A stretch of 34,299 nucleotides of DNA from Chitinophagales bacterium. Lineage in GTDB: Bacteria > Bacteroidota > Bacteroidia > Chitinophagales > Chitinophagaceae. The notes under the pieces are model-generated. The model had not been told where the DNA came from. It did not search any database and was given only the letters and a program-made list of their open reading frames with translations. The stretch is taken from the NCBI GenBank assembly GCA_015654695.1, contig JAATGJ010000039.1:1-34299 (forward strand), written 5' to 3'. A program made the translations under genes and the position numbers. Below are positions 23,404 through 34,236 of this stretch, in pieces; the stretch's first letter is position 1, and every line of letters starts with the position of its first letter.

Positions 23404-26400
23404 ATGAAATCTTTTTTTATCTTTTTTTACTTGCTTTTTATTCACTGGGGCCTATTAAAAGGACAAACACTTTCCTCTAACGTCAATATTAAAACGCCTG
23501 AAGTTTCTGCATTCAATAAGAATATTGAAACCCCTGTATCATTATACTCAGGGACAGCCAATGTCAATATTCCCCTCTTCAATATAATTATAAAAGGTGT
23601 TTCAGTTCCAATTACTCTCGACTATAACACTGGAGGAATTCGTGTAGATCAGGATGCAACATTTGTTGGTTTAGGCTGGAAACTGAATTATGGAGGAGAG
23701 ATAAGCAGGAAGGTTAAAGGAATTCCGGACGAAAGATATTTTATTAATGCAGCGAACAATTCAGGCAGCGTAAGTTTTTTTAACTCTTTGCCATTTAGCA
23801 ATGCTGCAGACTTTGACAATCGAATTGGCTATATATCACAGGCGAAAGATGGCCTTAAAGATTTTATGCCTGATGAATTTTACTATTCAGCATTAGAAAG
23901 CTCTGGAAAGTTTATGTTCAGCCAGCTGGAAAATAAATTTATCCTTTTCCCAAAAGATGATATTGATGTTCAGGCGGACGATCAGTCCCTGAATTCCTGG
24001 ACATTAAAAATGGCCAATGGCGTACAGGCAAACTTTGGCCAAAATGCTATTGTTACCCAGGATGATCTAAGCGGAAGTTTTGCTACCAAAAACGAGTGGT
24101 TAATTAAGGGAATACAAAATACAAGCAATCAGTCTATAACTTATTCATATGAAGCGTTTAACTATAGTTTAAAAAAATTGACCTCCGTGGCGTTTGCATA
24201 TCATCAGGCCTTTTCGGGTTCAGGTTTCAGTGGACCAACTGAAAACGTTGGCTTTTCTCAATTTAATTATCACGATGTCAGAATTAGCTCAATCAGTTTT
24301 CCGGAAGGCGTTGCAAATTTTATATGGTCAACAAGAGACGATATGCCAACAAAAAAGCTTTCTGAAATTAATATTACCAACAGCAACGGCGTCACCGTCA
24401 AAAGAATATTATTCAACTACAGCTATTTTTACGGCAATACAAGTGATATTTTGCCAGTGTTAGGTTATTCGGATGTTGTTCCTGCTGCCTATAGATACAA
24501 AAGGTTGAGGTTGGATAATGTTCAAGTAATTGGAACAGATGGAAAATCTATAACCCATTCATTTAATTATTATGAGAACACTGCAATGCCTTGCAAATAT
24601 TCCTATGCCCAGGATCATTGGGGATATTTTAATGCTGCTGCTAATGATACAAAGCTATCCTTTATTCCCAATATAGCGCCAGAGCATTTTGCAGGGGGGG
24701 ATCGCAGAGTGAACCCTTCTGTCAGCAATGTTTTTGCGTTGAAATCCGTAACCTATCCGGAAGGTGGAAAGACAGAATTTGAATACGAGAATAATGAAGC
24801 AGGTATTTGGAATATTCCACATAATCTTTTAGAAACATACCAGGATATTAACATTATTGAAAAACAAGAATCAATTTTTATCAGTGGTCCAATCAGGAGT
24901 TCATCTTATCCTTCACCAACTTATACCAGTAATGGAGTTCGGTATTTCACCAAACAGTTTACCATTCCTGATGGCTCATTTGTTTATTTGGGCAATGGCT
25001 GGGATTGCTATACTAATTTTGGAATTTCCGCAGGTGAAAACAATATTATATACGGCGCCGATAATGCCAATTTTAAACTTGAAAAGTTTGAAAGTGGTTT
25101 TCCAGTCCTGGTTAAAGATTTTAACACAACCTCACAATATTTTCCATGTACTCCTGCCTGTCCGCGCCAAAGTACAGACCAGAGACAATTGTTTATAACA
25201 CCTGGAACCTATAAAATGACAGTTGCATTGACTTATAGCAACCCTGAGGACCCAAACTATACAAATCCCTATTATTTAAACTTCATTATTAAATGGAGGG
25301 AAATCGATCAAACAAAAAAATCTATTTATACCGGCGGGCTGAGAATAAAGAATATTAAGTACTACACAGATGCCGATCATCTTGCAAAACAAAAAAGCTA
25401 TAAGTACATTAATCCCGAAGCTGTCCCTTCTTTACCGGAATTTACATCAGGAAGAGTTGTGTCATTTCCCCAATATTACCAATACAAATTTCGAAGAACA
25501 CCGGCTATTCCTGCTGTAATTCTTGATGGTGTCGAATACAGCATTTCTTATTGTTCAAATTCTATTTTACCTCTTGAATCAACTTGTGGTTCATATTCCG
25601 GCTATGAATATGTGGATGAGTACGATGTAGATAACAGCAACTCAAGTAACAATTTAAGAACCAATTACAGGTTTTCATTTTTAATGCCATATTTTAGTCA
25701 ATACTTTACTTATTTGAACTTACAGGAATCTGCGGAATGGACACGGGGGAAATTATTATCCAAAACATTTTTCAAAAATACCAATTTTGTCAGGAAAGAG
25801 GACTACGTTTATTACAATTGGTCACCTCATTTATCTAGCGGTGATCAGGAGGACTACGTTCAGGAAATTAGTACAAACCTGATAAGTCAATCATACCTGG
25901 GCTATCTTCATTTTCCGCAACTTAGCTCGCCCGTTGATTTTTACGAGAATCAACCTGCCCTTTCACAGCAATACAATTTTTATGGGTTCAATTTTTGTAT
26001 AAATTATCACTATGGTGTTGCTAATTATAATTTTAGTATTGGTTATGGTAGTTCCAATTATCCAAACATTTACTGCCAGACATTTCTGAATGTGCCCTAT
26101 TTCCTTCATTATACTGCTTTTGACAAATTGAAAACAAAAACAATTAGCACTCGTGATGACAATGGAAATAATATCGTTGAAACTGAAAACTATTACTATG
26201 ACAAGACTCCAAACCTGCATCAGTTAACAAGAACAGAATCTGTCAATAGCAAAGGAGAAAGTTTGAGCGCACGAATAACTTACCCGGTAGATTATTCACC
26301 TGCTTCTCCTTACAATGAAATGTTACAGCGTCACATCTTAAACAGCCCTATCGAACAATCTTTGTATAAAAATGGAACAACTTTTTTGCAATCAACAAAA

Positions 26401-27423
26401 ACAAATTTCCATGATTGGGCAAATAACATAATAGCGCCTATCAATCAGTTTGAGCAACAGGGTATTTATACGCCTGAGATTAAGATGCAGGTCAACGCAT
26501 ATGATGAAAAGGGTAATATATTAGAATTGCAAAAGGCAAACGACGTAAAGAAAACCTACATCTGGGGCTATAACAAAACGTATCCCGTGGCAGAAGTGGC
26601 AGGTGTATCTTATAGCAGCTTAATAGGCGTTTTGAATCAAGCCGTTCTTGACAATCCAGCTGATGACGCTGCAATGCGTTCTGAACTTAATAAAATACGC
26701 ATTAATTTTCCTTCTGCATTAGCAACTACTTTTACTTATAAGCGACTTGTCGGAATGACATCTCAAACAGATGTTAATAACAGGACTACTTACAATGAGT
26801 ATGATGCTTTTGGAAGACTTTCGTTAATAAGAGATAAGGATAACAATATCCTTAAAAAGATTTGCTACAATTATGCAGGACAGCCTGAAGACTGCGGCAT
26901 ACCATCAGCGTGGAATAATATTCAAAAGAGCGGAGCTTTTACCAAGAATAATTGTGGAAGTGGTTATGTTGGTACAAGTGTTACATATACAGTTGCAGAA
27001 CTTGCCTATAATTCGACTGTTTCCCAGGCGGCAGCTGATCAATTAGCGCAAAATGATGTGGACGCAAATGGTCAGAATTACGCAAATACCACTGGTACCT
27101 GTATTTCCAGTGTATGTGGTTTTACGGCAATGAATTTATTTGCAAGTCCGTCAAGCGGATTCTATAACGGTGGTTCCAATGTAAGCGGCTATCTCGTATT
27201 TTATTCGACGGGCACTTTAACACCGGGAAACTCTTATCAAGTTGGCTATGTTAATGGAGCTTGTAAACCAGCAGGCACGAGAACATTTTCCAGTTCATCA
27301 GGGGGCAGGACCTACAATTTCACCATCGATTCAAATGGTCAGCTGACAGTACAATTAGCCTCCGGTTCTTCGCCTTTGAACCCATATTCGACAGTTAGCA
27401 TAAGTTTTTCATATAATCTTTAA
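23404..27423 (+). CDS. Large exported RHS/YD-repeat-type protein with DUF5977 domain
   Basis: A 1339-aa protein with a signal peptide (MKSFFIFFYLLFIHWGLLKG, cut before QTL). The start of the mature part, SAFNKNIETPVSLYSGTANV then NIPL, is typical for the N-terminal beta shell of Bacteroidota SpvB/RHS-like proteins. Degenerate YD repeats occur from about 950 on (ITYPVDYSPAS, KKTYIWGYNKTYPVAEV, TYNEYDAFGRLSLIRDKDNN). A DUF5977 domain (about 1178-1236: NNCGSGYVGTSVTYTV ... AADQLAQNDVDANGQNYAN) and a beta-sandwich-like C-terminus follow. There is no RHS-core C-terminal toxin. It forms one transcription unit with its neighbours (gaps 20 and 10 bp). Probably a surface shell or accessory RHS subunit; role not proven. 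Confidence 0.85.
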   Translation: MKSFFIFFYLLFIHWGLLKGQTLSSNVNIKTPEVSAFNKNIETPVSLYSGTANVNIPLFNIIIKGVSVPITLDYNTGGIRVDQDATFVGLGWKLNYGGEISRKVKGIPDERYFINAANNSGSVSFFNSLPFSNAADFDNRIGYISQAKDGLKDFMPDEFYYSALESSGKFMFSQLENKFILFPKDDIDVQADDQSLNSWTLKMANGVQANFGQNAIVTQDDLSGSFATKNEWLIKGIQNTSNQSITYSYEAFNYSLKKLTSVAFAYHQAFSGSGFSGPTENVGFSQFNYHDVRISSISFPEGVANFIWSTRDDMPTKKLSEINITNSNGVTVKRILFNYSYFYGNTSDILPVLGYSDVVPAAYRYKRLRLDNVQVIGTDGKSITHSFNYYENTAMPCKYSYAQDHWGYFNAAANDTKLSFIPNIAPEHFAGGDRRVNPSVSNVFALKSVTYPEGGKTEFEYENNEAGIWNIPHNLLETYQDINIIEKQESIFISGPIRSSSYPSPTYTSNGVRYFTKQFTIPDGSFVYLGNGWDCYTNFGISAGENNIIYGADNANFKLEKFESGFPVLVKDFNTTSQYFPCTPACPRQSTDQRQLFITPGTYKMTVALTYSNPEDPNYTNPYYLNFIIKWREIDQTKKSIYTGGLRIKNIKYYTDADHLAKQKSYKYINPEAVPSLPEFTSGRVVSFPQYYQYKFRRTPAIPAVILDGVEYSISYCSNSILPLESTCGSYSGYEYVDEYDVDNSNSSNNLRTNYRFSFLMPYFSQYFTYLNLQESAEWTRGKLLSKTFFKNTNFVRKEDYVYYNWSPHLSSGDQEDYVQEISTNLISQSYLGYLHFPQLSSPVDFYENQPALSQQYNFYGFNFCINYHYGVANYNFSIGYGSSNYPNIYCQTFLNVPYFLHYTAFDKLKTKTISTRDDNGNNIVETENYYYDKTPNLHQLTRTESVNSKGESLSARITYPVDYSPASPYNEMLQRHILNSPIEQSLYKNGTTFLQSTKTNFHDWANNIIAPINQFEQQGIYTPEIKMQVNAYDEKGNILELQKANDVKKTYIWGYNKTYPVAEVAGVSYSSLIGVLNQAVLDNPADDAAMRSELNKIRINFPSALATTFTYKRLVGMTSQTDVNNRTTYNEYDAFGRLSLIRDKDNNILKKICYNYAGQPEDCGIPSAWNNIQKSGAFTKNNCGSGYVGTSVTYTVAELAYNSTVSQAAADQLAQNDVDANGQNYANTTGTCISSVCGFTAMNLFASPSSGFYNGGSNVSGYLVFYSTGTLTPGNSYQVGYVNGACKPAGTRTFSSSSGGRTYNFTIDSNGQLTVQLASGSSPLNPYSTVSISFSYNL

Positions 27424-27433
27424 ATCGCAAATT

Positions 27434-27865
27434 ATGTTACGTAAGCAGTATAAGTTTCTTGTTTTTATATTATTGATGTTATTATTTATCAATGATAGAA
27501 TTCTGGGCCAGGACTATAATGCAGCTTTTACCGCTGCAGACAGCAGCGGTTTTTCTGTTAACAGTCATGGTGGATGGCAGTTGTTTAATTCCTATGTGGC
27601 TGCTTATAAAACTGACAGTGTGAGTCTGGAAATAATTATACAACATGCTAATAATATCAACTGGTCAATGGAACAGTACGTTGGCAGTATCAAAACGCCG
27701 GAGTTTATTCCCCATGCAGAGCAAAACATCTCTTACAATTTAGTAGTAACTGTGTATAGTCTGCGGATTGATACCGGGGGCAAGTGCTATCTGCGGATTG
27801 CTTCGGGTATTCTTCCTCAGCAAGAACCGAGTGTGATCCCTTTAAAAATTGATTACAAGAAATAA
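27434..27865 (+). CDS. Small secreted protein between two RHS genes
   Basis: A 143-aa protein with a signal peptide ([20 protein letters not shown], cut before QDYN). The mature part is about 117 residues and beta-rich ([44 protein letters not shown]). No recognised family. It follows the first RHS gene by 10 bp and precedes the signal-peptide start of the second by 58 bp, so it is part of the same operon and could be a pilot or adaptor for the RHS proteins. Confidence 0.7.
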   Translation: MLRKQYKFLVFILLMLLFINDRILGQDYNAAFTAADSSGFSVNSHGGWQLFNSYVAAYKTDSVSLEIIIQHANNINWSMEQYVGSIKTPEFIPHAEQNISYNLVVTVYSLRIDTGGKCYLRIASGILPQQEPSVIPLKIDYKK

Positions 27866-27923
27866 AAGCAAATCTCCATTGGGAACGAAAAATATAAATC
27901 ACAAAAATAAACTGATACGCCAG

Positions 27924-30900
27924 ATGAAATACAGGCTTTTGTTACATGTTTTCGTATTATCAGGATTGCTTGTCATTCCGATGATACCTGATGCACAATC
28001 TCCGCAAGTGGTTCCGGCAGCCTATAGTAATATACATGTGAATTATATCAGAAGCTGGGACGTCGTAAAACCCGAGACAAATTCCAATAATATTACTACC
28101 AGCAGTACGATACAGCAATTCAAAATGTCGACACAATATTTTGATGGCCTCGGCCGTCCCATTCAAAATGTAATAAAGCAAGGTTCATTGGCAACAGGAA
28201 GCACAGCAATTGATTTAGTGAGTCCTTTTGTGTATGATCAATTCGGCCGAGAAACATATAAATACCTTCCCTTCGCTGCTAACAACACTGACGGCAATTC
28301 ATCAATTACTGATGGTTCATTCAAAATGAATCCTTTTCAGCAACAAGCCACTTTCATGCAGGGTCAGTTTAGTTCGCAAGGAGAAACTTATTTCTACAGT
28401 AAAAATAATTTTGAGGCCTCTTCGTTGGACATTGTTGATAAAGTAATGGCGCCGGGGAATAGCTGGGTAGGCAGCAACAGGGGTACAGAAACGAAATATT
28501 GGACAAACACTGTTACAGATGATATAAAAAAGTGGAATGTGACTGATGTGGCCAATAGTTTAGGCACTTATGCAATCAACGGATATTACCTGGCCGGCGA
28601 ATTATATAAGAACATATCAGTAGATGAACATGCCAAACAAGTGATTGAGTTTAAAGATAAGGAAGGGAAAGTAATTTTAAAAAAAGTGCAACTTACCGCC
28701 ATTGCAGATAATGGAACAGGCGGGGGTTATAGCGGATGGTTATGTACTTATTATATTTATGATGACCTGAACAATCTTCGCTGTGTCATTCAGCCAAAAG
28801 CTGTTCAAATATTATCGCTAAATAGCTGGGTATTTGATTACTCCCCATTGGGGTTAGTGGATGAACTATGCTTCCGGTACGAATACGACCAGCGCAACCG
28901 CATGATAAAGAAAAAAGTACCTGGTGCAGGGGAAATGTGGATGGTATATGATGCCAGGGACAGATTAGTATTAACCCAAGATGCAACTATGCGGTCAGTC
29001 ACTCAAAAAAAATGGTTGTACACCACCTACGATGAACTAAACCGCCCGGTTTCAACAGGTACGATAATTGATAATGCAAATTATAATAACCATGGTTACC
29101 ATCGTGGCGGGGCATATTCCAGCATTGCTTATCCAGACCTGACACATTATGCCGGATATGAAGAACTCACCAAAACCTTTTATGATGATTACTCCTGGCT
29201 GGCGGCAAATGGTAACCCATTTCCAACTTCTAACTACAACACCACTTATGATGCATATTTTCAAACACCTTCCAATAGCTGGCCTTACGCACAAACCAAT
29301 TCTCAATCATTCCAGTTAAAAAGTATGATGACTGGAAGCAAGGTAAAAGTGCTGGGGACCTCCACCTATTTGTATACTATTCCCTTTTATGATGAAAAGG
29401 GCAGGGTAATACAAATGCAAAGCAAAAACATAACTGGCGGTACTGATATTGGAACTACTCAATACACCTGGGCGGGGCAACCATTGGTAACGATCGAGCG
29501 GCAGCAAAAAAACGGAACTCCTGTTAATGAGCATATTGTAGTTACTAAAACGGACTATGATGATCTTGGCCGTGTGAAGAATATAAAGAAAACAGTTAGC
29601 AGTACAATTAATAGTGTGACAGTAAACAAAGCAGAACAATTAATTGTACAAAATGAATATGATAAACTTGGACAATTGAAAACAAAACAGTTGGGTGCAG
29701 GTTCCGGAACTCCTCTTTGGGGGGCAGGGGGACTACTATCATATGATTACAATATCCGGGGCTGGATGCTAGGCATGAACCGGACCTATGTAAAGGATGC
29801 AAACAGTACAAGCTATTTTGGCTTTGATCTGGGATATGATAAGGCAGACAATAGTATCATTGGCGGACAAACTTATGCCAACCCGCAATATAATGGCAAC
29901 ATTGAAGGGATGGTATGGAAAAGCAAAGGAGATGGGGAGAAGCGCAAATATGATTTTGCGTATGATGCAGCTAACAGAATATTAAAAGCGGATTTTACCC
30001 AGTACACCGGGAGTATATTTAATACTTCAGCAGGTGTGGATTTCAGCATGAAGATTGGCAATGGCACCGATGTCAATACAGCTTATGATGCTAATGGAAA
30101 TATTTTGCAGATGCAGCAATGGGGACTGAAGATAACTGGCAGCAGCCAGTTGGATAATATGCGCTATACTTACCAAGCCAATAGCAATAAGCTGAATAGC
30201 GTAACTGATTTCAATAATGATGCGCAAACAAAACTGGGTGATTTTAAGACGAATACCACGCATCCGCAGGCGGCAGCTAAAACCGCATTAACTTCTTCCA
30301 GTTCACAGTCGCTGTTTGATATTATTAGCGATTATAATTATGATGTGAACGGAAACCTGAACCTTGACAATAACAAAGCGATCAGTAGCATCACATACAA
30401 TCACCTGGACCTGCCATTGGTTATTACTGTTACAGGTAAAGGAAACATTACCTATACCTATGATGCAGCAGGAACTAAACTAAAGAAAACGACCATGGAA
30501 AATGGTGCAATTGTTCAGTATAACGGGTCTCCTTATACTACGGATATTATTTCCACCACCACTTATCTGGGAGGCGCTGTTTATGAAAGTAAGGATTATG
30601 TGAATGCTATATTAAACACACTTGATTATACGGACCAGTTGCAATTTATCAGTCATGAAGAGGGACGAATAAGATTTAAACCAGCTGTTGGTTCTGTAGC
30701 AGCCGGTTTAGAGTATGATTACATGCTCAAAGACCACTTGGGAAATGTAAGAATGGTATTGACGGAAGAACTGAAAATAGATAAATACCCTGTAGCCAGT
30801 TTGGAAGGTGCCAAAGTGAATACGGAAGATGATTTTTATACGATTGATCAGACAAAAATTGTACTGGCTACCTCGGTAACAAGCCTGCCTTCTTACACTA

Positions 30901-32483
30901 ATGATAATGGTATCGGGAATAATCCTCCTGACCTGGCATTTGAAGCGGCTAACAGCCAGAAACTATACAGGTTGAACAAAAACACAAACAAAACCGGATT
31001 AGGCATTACGCTAAAGGTAATGAGCGGAGATGAAATAGATATATTAGGGAAGAGTTATTGGTTTGATAATAATACAGGCGGAAGCGCAGCTAATGCTGCT
31101 CCTATTGTACTGGAATTATTGACTGGCCTGATGGGTTCGCCCACAGGAGCCGCAGCTGGTGCACACACTACAGCAGCAGATCTGGAAAATATACTGGCTG
31201 TTAATAACCCGGTTGGCATTTATATCAGCCAGTCAGGAAGGAATAACCCGTCTTACCTGCAGCGGCCAAAAGCCTTTATTAACTACATGTTTCTTGACGA
31301 ACAGTTCAGGCTTGTGAGCGGTAGCGCAGGGTTCAGCCCCGTAGCAAATACAGCAGGTTTAAAAGATCATTTTTCTGAATTGCAGAATTTAACAGCTCCT
31401 AAGAACGGTTATGTGTACATTTATGTAAGTAATGAAAGCCCTGTGAACGTGTTCTTTGACAATCTTCAGGTGGTGCATACAAGAGGACCAATAGTGGAAG
31501 AAACGCATTATTATCCGTTCGGACTCACCATGAATGGGATTAGTTCTAAGGCTTTAGCTTTTGGTGCACCGATTAATAAATTAAAGTTTAACGGCAAGGA
31601 AGAACAGAAGCAAGAATTCTCTGATGGCAGCGGATTAGAGTTGTCAGATTACGGAGCCAGGTTTTATGATCAGCAAATAGGCCGTTTTCATAGTTTAGAT
31701 CCTCAAGTTGATAAGTATCATTTTTGGTCGCCTTATGTATATGCGGCAAATAACCCTGTAAGATTTGAAGATAAGAATGGCGAAGGTCCTGACGATCCTA
31801 TAAAACCTAACGTAATCATTTTTCTTCCTGGTGATGATATGGATAAAGCTAAGAAATCTGATGGTGGCTACCTGGGACAATGGCATATGATAGTTGCAAA
31901 TGATATAACAGATGCTAGAGACAAATTCAATAAATATGTGGGTGACAATACTATTAGCAATTTAGTGATTAGTGCTCATGGAAGTCCTGGTAAAACCGAG
32001 ATAGCTGGTGGTACATCCGCCATCGGTGGTCAAAGTCTTGAAATGTATAACGATCCTGAACAAAAAGGCAAGCTTGAATCATGGCGTGTTAATGCAATTG
32101 ATGCTTTTAAGGAAGTAGCAGGTAAAGTTAAAGAAGGGGGTAACTTAATTGTTACGGGCTGTAATGCTGGTAAGGGTGAGGGTGGAGAAAAATTCGGCAA
32201 TGAGATGGTTAAAACGACAGAAGGGAAAGTGAATGTTTATCTTAATCAAGATCCATCCAGTATGGCATTTCAGGTAGATAATAAAGGGAAGCCTACAGGT
32301 TACGTAGTTTTGGGACCAAAGGCTGGATTAACTAGTACAAGAAATCTGGTTGGCGGTTGGCGAAAGTTTAAAATGGGTAGTGACGGTAAGCCTGTAATGA
32401 CAAATTTAAAAGACGATAAAAAGAATACGGGAAACATCAGGCTTAATTATAAAGGAACAGCTGTGGAAGTTACACATAAATAA
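27924..32483 (+). CDS. Giant RHS-repeat protein with caspase-like (clan CD) C-terminal domain
   Basis: The start chosen is ATG 27924 because it gives a signal peptide ([19 protein letters not shown], cut near DAQS); a TTG at 27849 would only add a charged extension. The protein is 1519 aa. N-terminal WDVVKPETN...[13 protein letters not shown] and many YD repeats ([35 protein letters not shown]) form the RHS shell. The RHS core ends at [20 protein letters not shown], then [20 protein letters not shown]. The last about 230 residues are a variable domain with [11 protein letters not shown] (H1352) and [14 protein letters not shown] (C1413), the HG/GC pair of DUF4347/CHAT-type caspase-fold peptidases. 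Exported and surface placed by inference. No PAAR or VgrG is present, so type VI secretion is unlikely. Confidence 0.88.
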   Translation: MKYRLLLHVFVLSGLLVIPMIPDAQSPQVVPAAYSNIHVNYIRSWDVVKPETNSNNITTSSTIQQFKMSTQYFDGLGRPIQNVIKQGSLATGSTAIDLVSPFVYDQFGRETYKYLPFAANNTDGNSSITDGSFKMNPFQQQATFMQGQFSSQGETYFYSKNNFEASSLDIVDKVMAPGNSWVGSNRGTETKYWTNTVTDDIKKWNVTDVANSLGTYAINGYYLAGELYKNISVDEHAKQVIEFKDKEGKVILKKVQLTAIADNGTGGGYSGWLCTYYIYDDLNNLRCVIQPKAVQILSLNSWVFDYSPLGLVDELCFRYEYDQRNRMIKKKVPGAGEMWMVYDARDRLVLTQDATMRSVTQKKWLYTTYDELNRPVSTGTIIDNANYNNHGYHRGGAYSSIAYPDLTHYAGYEELTKTFYDDYSWLAANGNPFPTSNYNTTYDAYFQTPSNSWPYAQTNSQSFQLKSMMTGSKVKVLGTSTYLYTIPFYDEKGRVIQMQSKNITGGTDIGTTQYTWAGQPLVTIERQQKNGTPVNEHIVVTKTDYDDLGRVKNIKKTVSSTINSVTVNKAEQLIVQNEYDKLGQLKTKQLGAGSGTPLWGAGGLLSYDYNIRGWMLGMNRTYVKDANSTSYFGFDLGYDKADNSIIGGQTYANPQYNGNIEGMVWKSKGDGEKRKYDFAYDAANRILKADFTQYTGSIFNTSAGVDFSMKIGNGTDVNTAYDANGNILQMQQWGLKITGSSQLDNMRYTYQANSNKLNSVTDFNNDAQTKLGDFKTNTTHPQAAAKTALTSSSSQSLFDIISDYNYDVNGNLNLDNNKAISSITYNHLDLPLVITVTGKGNITYTYDAAGTKLKKTTMENGAIVQYNGSPYTTDIISTTTYLGGAVYESKDYVNAILNTLDYTDQLQFISHEEGRIRFKPAVGSVAAGLEYDYMLKDHLGNVRMVLTEELKIDKYPVASLEGAKVNTEDDFYTIDQTKIVLATSVTSLPSYTNDNGIGNNPPDLAFEAANSQKLYRLNKNTNKTGLGITLKVMSGDEIDILGKSYWFDNNTGGSAANAAPIVLELLTGLMGSPTGAAAGAHTTAADLENILAVNNPVGIYISQSGRNNPSYLQRPKAFINYMFLDEQFRLVSGSAGFSPVANTAGLKDHFSELQNLTAPKNGYVYIYVSNESPVNVFFDNLQVVHTRGPIVEETHYYPFGLTMNGISSKALAFGAPINKLKFNGKEEQKQEFSDGSGLELSDYGARFYDQQIGRFHSLDPQVDKYHFWSPYVYAANNPVRFEDKNGEGPDDPIKPNVIIFLPGDDMDKAKKSDGGYLGQWHMIVANDITDARDKFNKYVGDNTISNLVISAHGSPGKTEIAGGTSAIGGQSLEMYNDPEQKGKLESWRVNAIDAFKEVAGKVKEGGNLIVTGCNAGKGEGGEKFGNEMVKTTEGKVNVYLNQDPSSMAFQVDNKGKPTGYVVLGPKAGLTSTRNLVGGWRKFKMGSDGKPVMTNLKDDKKNTGNIRLNYKGTAVEVTHK

Positions 32484-32488
32484 ACTCA

Positions 32489-33439
32489 ATGAAAATGAAG
32501 GTGATCGTGTTGCTAATATTTTGTATTTCCTTCGGCTTTTTGCTTTCCGCGAAGCAGAAGCAGAAGTTGCCGGTGATTATCGAGGAGTGCTTGATACATA
32601 AGGTTATTTATGACCACGGTAAAAAGCTTGACAGTATCTTATTACAGAAGATATTGTTTAATGCTCAAGCGAAGCCAGTGACAGAAACGGAGTATTCTGA
32701 TGATGGATTTAATATAGAATACAAGAAAGAGTACACTTACAAGAATCATGAACTCATAAGTGTCACTATTAGAGATAAAGATGGGGTGAGCGAAAAAACA
32801 TTATACACATATACTTCATCTGGATTACTTAGTAAGACCCATTATTATGATAATGATGGACTAAGGATAGTTAAATTGTATTCCTATGAAGGTGCCAAGC
32901 TTAAAACAACTACTGATTATGAGTATGTGGGTAAAAAAGCCAAACTTGTTTCAAAGGAAATTAGGATTTATAATAAAGCGAATAAAATCAGTAAAGAAGC
33001 AGTTATTAATAATAGTGGAGATACTACTTTTAAAGGGGTATATTTTTATGATATTCCCGGTATTATAGCTTACAAAGCATATGGCAGTGACAAAAGAGAG
33101 CTTGAATCATATGAGTCTTTTTTTATCAATGACAGTATAATTACCAATAAAATATTTTACCTAGGTGACAGTAGTAATTTGAAAGAAGTCTATTTGTATG
33201 ACAGTCTGCAGCGTTTAATTAAGAAGGAGCTAAGAGATAAGAATGAAAAGATTTTAAAGACAGAGGAATATTCATATACCTCTGTAGGCAGGCTGAGAAA
33301 AGTGATTAAAATTAACCAAAATGAGGATAGGAAAGAAATAGTTGAATATGAAAAAAACGGAAGAATATTATCAGAAGAATCTTGGCAAGGGGAGAATGTA
33401 GAAGTTAAGTTATATTATCAATACTCCTCTTTAAAATAG
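32489..33439 (+). CDS. Secreted YD/MORN-like repeat protein, candidate immunity or accessory protein of the RHS toxin
   Basis: A 316-aa protein that starts 5 bp after the RHS stop (MKMKVIVLLIFCISFGFLLS signal peptide). The rest is made of about 20-residue beta-hairpin repeats: YKKEYTYKNHELISVTIRD, KTLYTYTSSGLLSKTHYYDN, KEVYLYDSLQRLIKKELRD, KTEEYSYTSVGRLRKV. These are like the YD repeats of RHS proteins but looser. Immunity proteins normally follow directly after polymorphic RHS toxins; position supports that, but immunity proteins are rarely themselves YD-like, so it may instead be a detached repeat module. It overlaps the convergent gene by 9 nt at its 3' end. Confidence 0.68.
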   Translation: MKMKVIVLLIFCISFGFLLSAKQKQKLPVIIEECLIHKVIYDHGKKLDSILLQKILFNAQAKPVTETEYSDDGFNIEYKKEYTYKNHELISVTIRDKDGVSEKTLYTYTSSGLLSKTHYYDNDGLRIVKLYSYEGAKLKTTTDYEYVGKKAKLVSKEIRIYNKANKISKEAVINNSGDTTFKGVYFYDIPGIIAYKAYGSDKRELESYESFFINDSIITNKIFYLGDSSNLKEVYLYDSLQRLIKKELRDKNEKILKTEEYSYTSVGRLRKVIKINQNEDRKEIVEYEKNGRILSEESWQGENVEVKLYYQYSSLK

Positions 33440-33994
33440 AAGTTCATCAATCCAGAAAAGCCGGAATTGACCAGATGTAAGCTGCATTAGTATTTTGATT
33501 TTTTTATTCTCTATTGTAAAAACGGGTTCTTCAATATCATAAAAAATTACGGCCCAGTAATATTCTATTTCTTTTGAAGTAAGCTTCCGAATATTCACCG
33601 TATCGGTTGAGAGCTCTTGAATTAGTTGATCCCATAATAACTTAAAATCAGATGTATTTTGAATTAATTTAGCGGAAGCACTTTTTTGACCAACAACATT
33701 CCCTTGTTTATCGTATTGTGGAATATTGATTTGAGTATTGCCTCCCGGAATGTTATTTAGGCTGGGGATTTTTTGGTATCTGCTCCAAAGTTGCGGGCCT
33801 ATATATAAAAGCTTGTCAAATAGAGAATAGTTCTTAGGGTCAGCCAGTTCTAGCGTTATGATTTTTTTTGCTGCATTATTTATAGAATCGGAAGCAAATT
33901 TATAATTAACTCCTTTGGGAATTCTTACTGGTTGAGCGAACAATTTATTTGATAAAGGAATAAAGAGAATGTAGATGATACTTTTTATAGACAT
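33431..33994 (-). CDS. Secreted hypothetical protein (187 aa)
   Basis: A 187-aa protein with a signal peptide (SIIYILFIPLSNKLFAQ, cut before PVRIP). The mature protein is mixed alpha/beta (YSLFDKLLYIGPQLWSRYQK) with a beta-rich C-terminus (YWAVIFYDIEEPVFTIENKK). No recognised domain. It is transcribed against the RHS operon and overlaps its last gene tail to tail by 9 nt. Possibly unrelated cargo, or an antagonist of the RHS system. Confidence 0.6.
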   Translation of the reverse strand: MSIKSIIYILFIPLSNKLFAQPVRIPKGVNYKFASDSINNAAKKIITLELADPKNYSLFDKLLYIGPQLWSRYQKIPSLNNIPGGNTQINIPQYDKQGNVVGQKSASAKLIQNTSDFKLLWDQLIQELSTDTVNIRKLTSKEIEYYWAVIFYDIEEPVFTIENKKIKILMQLTSGQFRLFWIDELLF

Positions 33995-34057
33995 AGGTAC
34001 TACATTAGAGTTTTATAAATATATGCCTGTCTAGTTTTTACATCACGGAGGATTCCA

Positions 34058-34236
34058 CTAATCAGCCGGCAGTTCAGACTTATCATCAACAGGATTATCC
34101 ATTTCTTTATTACAACGGATCTCTTCAGCATCCAACAGCCATGCTTTTCCTTTATCTTCTCTGTTCCGTTCAGTAATAAATCAACGGTGGTATCCAGCGC
34201 ATCAGCGATTTTTTTAAGTACTGAAGCGGGAGGCTA
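34058..34236 (-). pseudogene. XRE-family HTH regulator, broken C-terminal fragment
   Basis: On the minus strand PPASVLKKIADALDTTVDLL then LNGT is the end of an XRE/Cro HTH domain. A +1 frameshift (about 34160) leads to NREDKGKAWLLDAEEIRCNK and a stop (34058-34060). An in-frame TAG lies directly before PPAS, so upstream coding is also lost. Bacteroidota XRE proteins commonly read YLLNGNxEEKAKATL here, which supports one original frame. The remaining bases to 34299 show nothing further. Confidence 0.7.

Noticed and set aside
29052-30263. Minus-strand ORFs inside the second RHS gene
   Set aside because: Long shadows of the repetitive plus-strand frame; no domain-like content.
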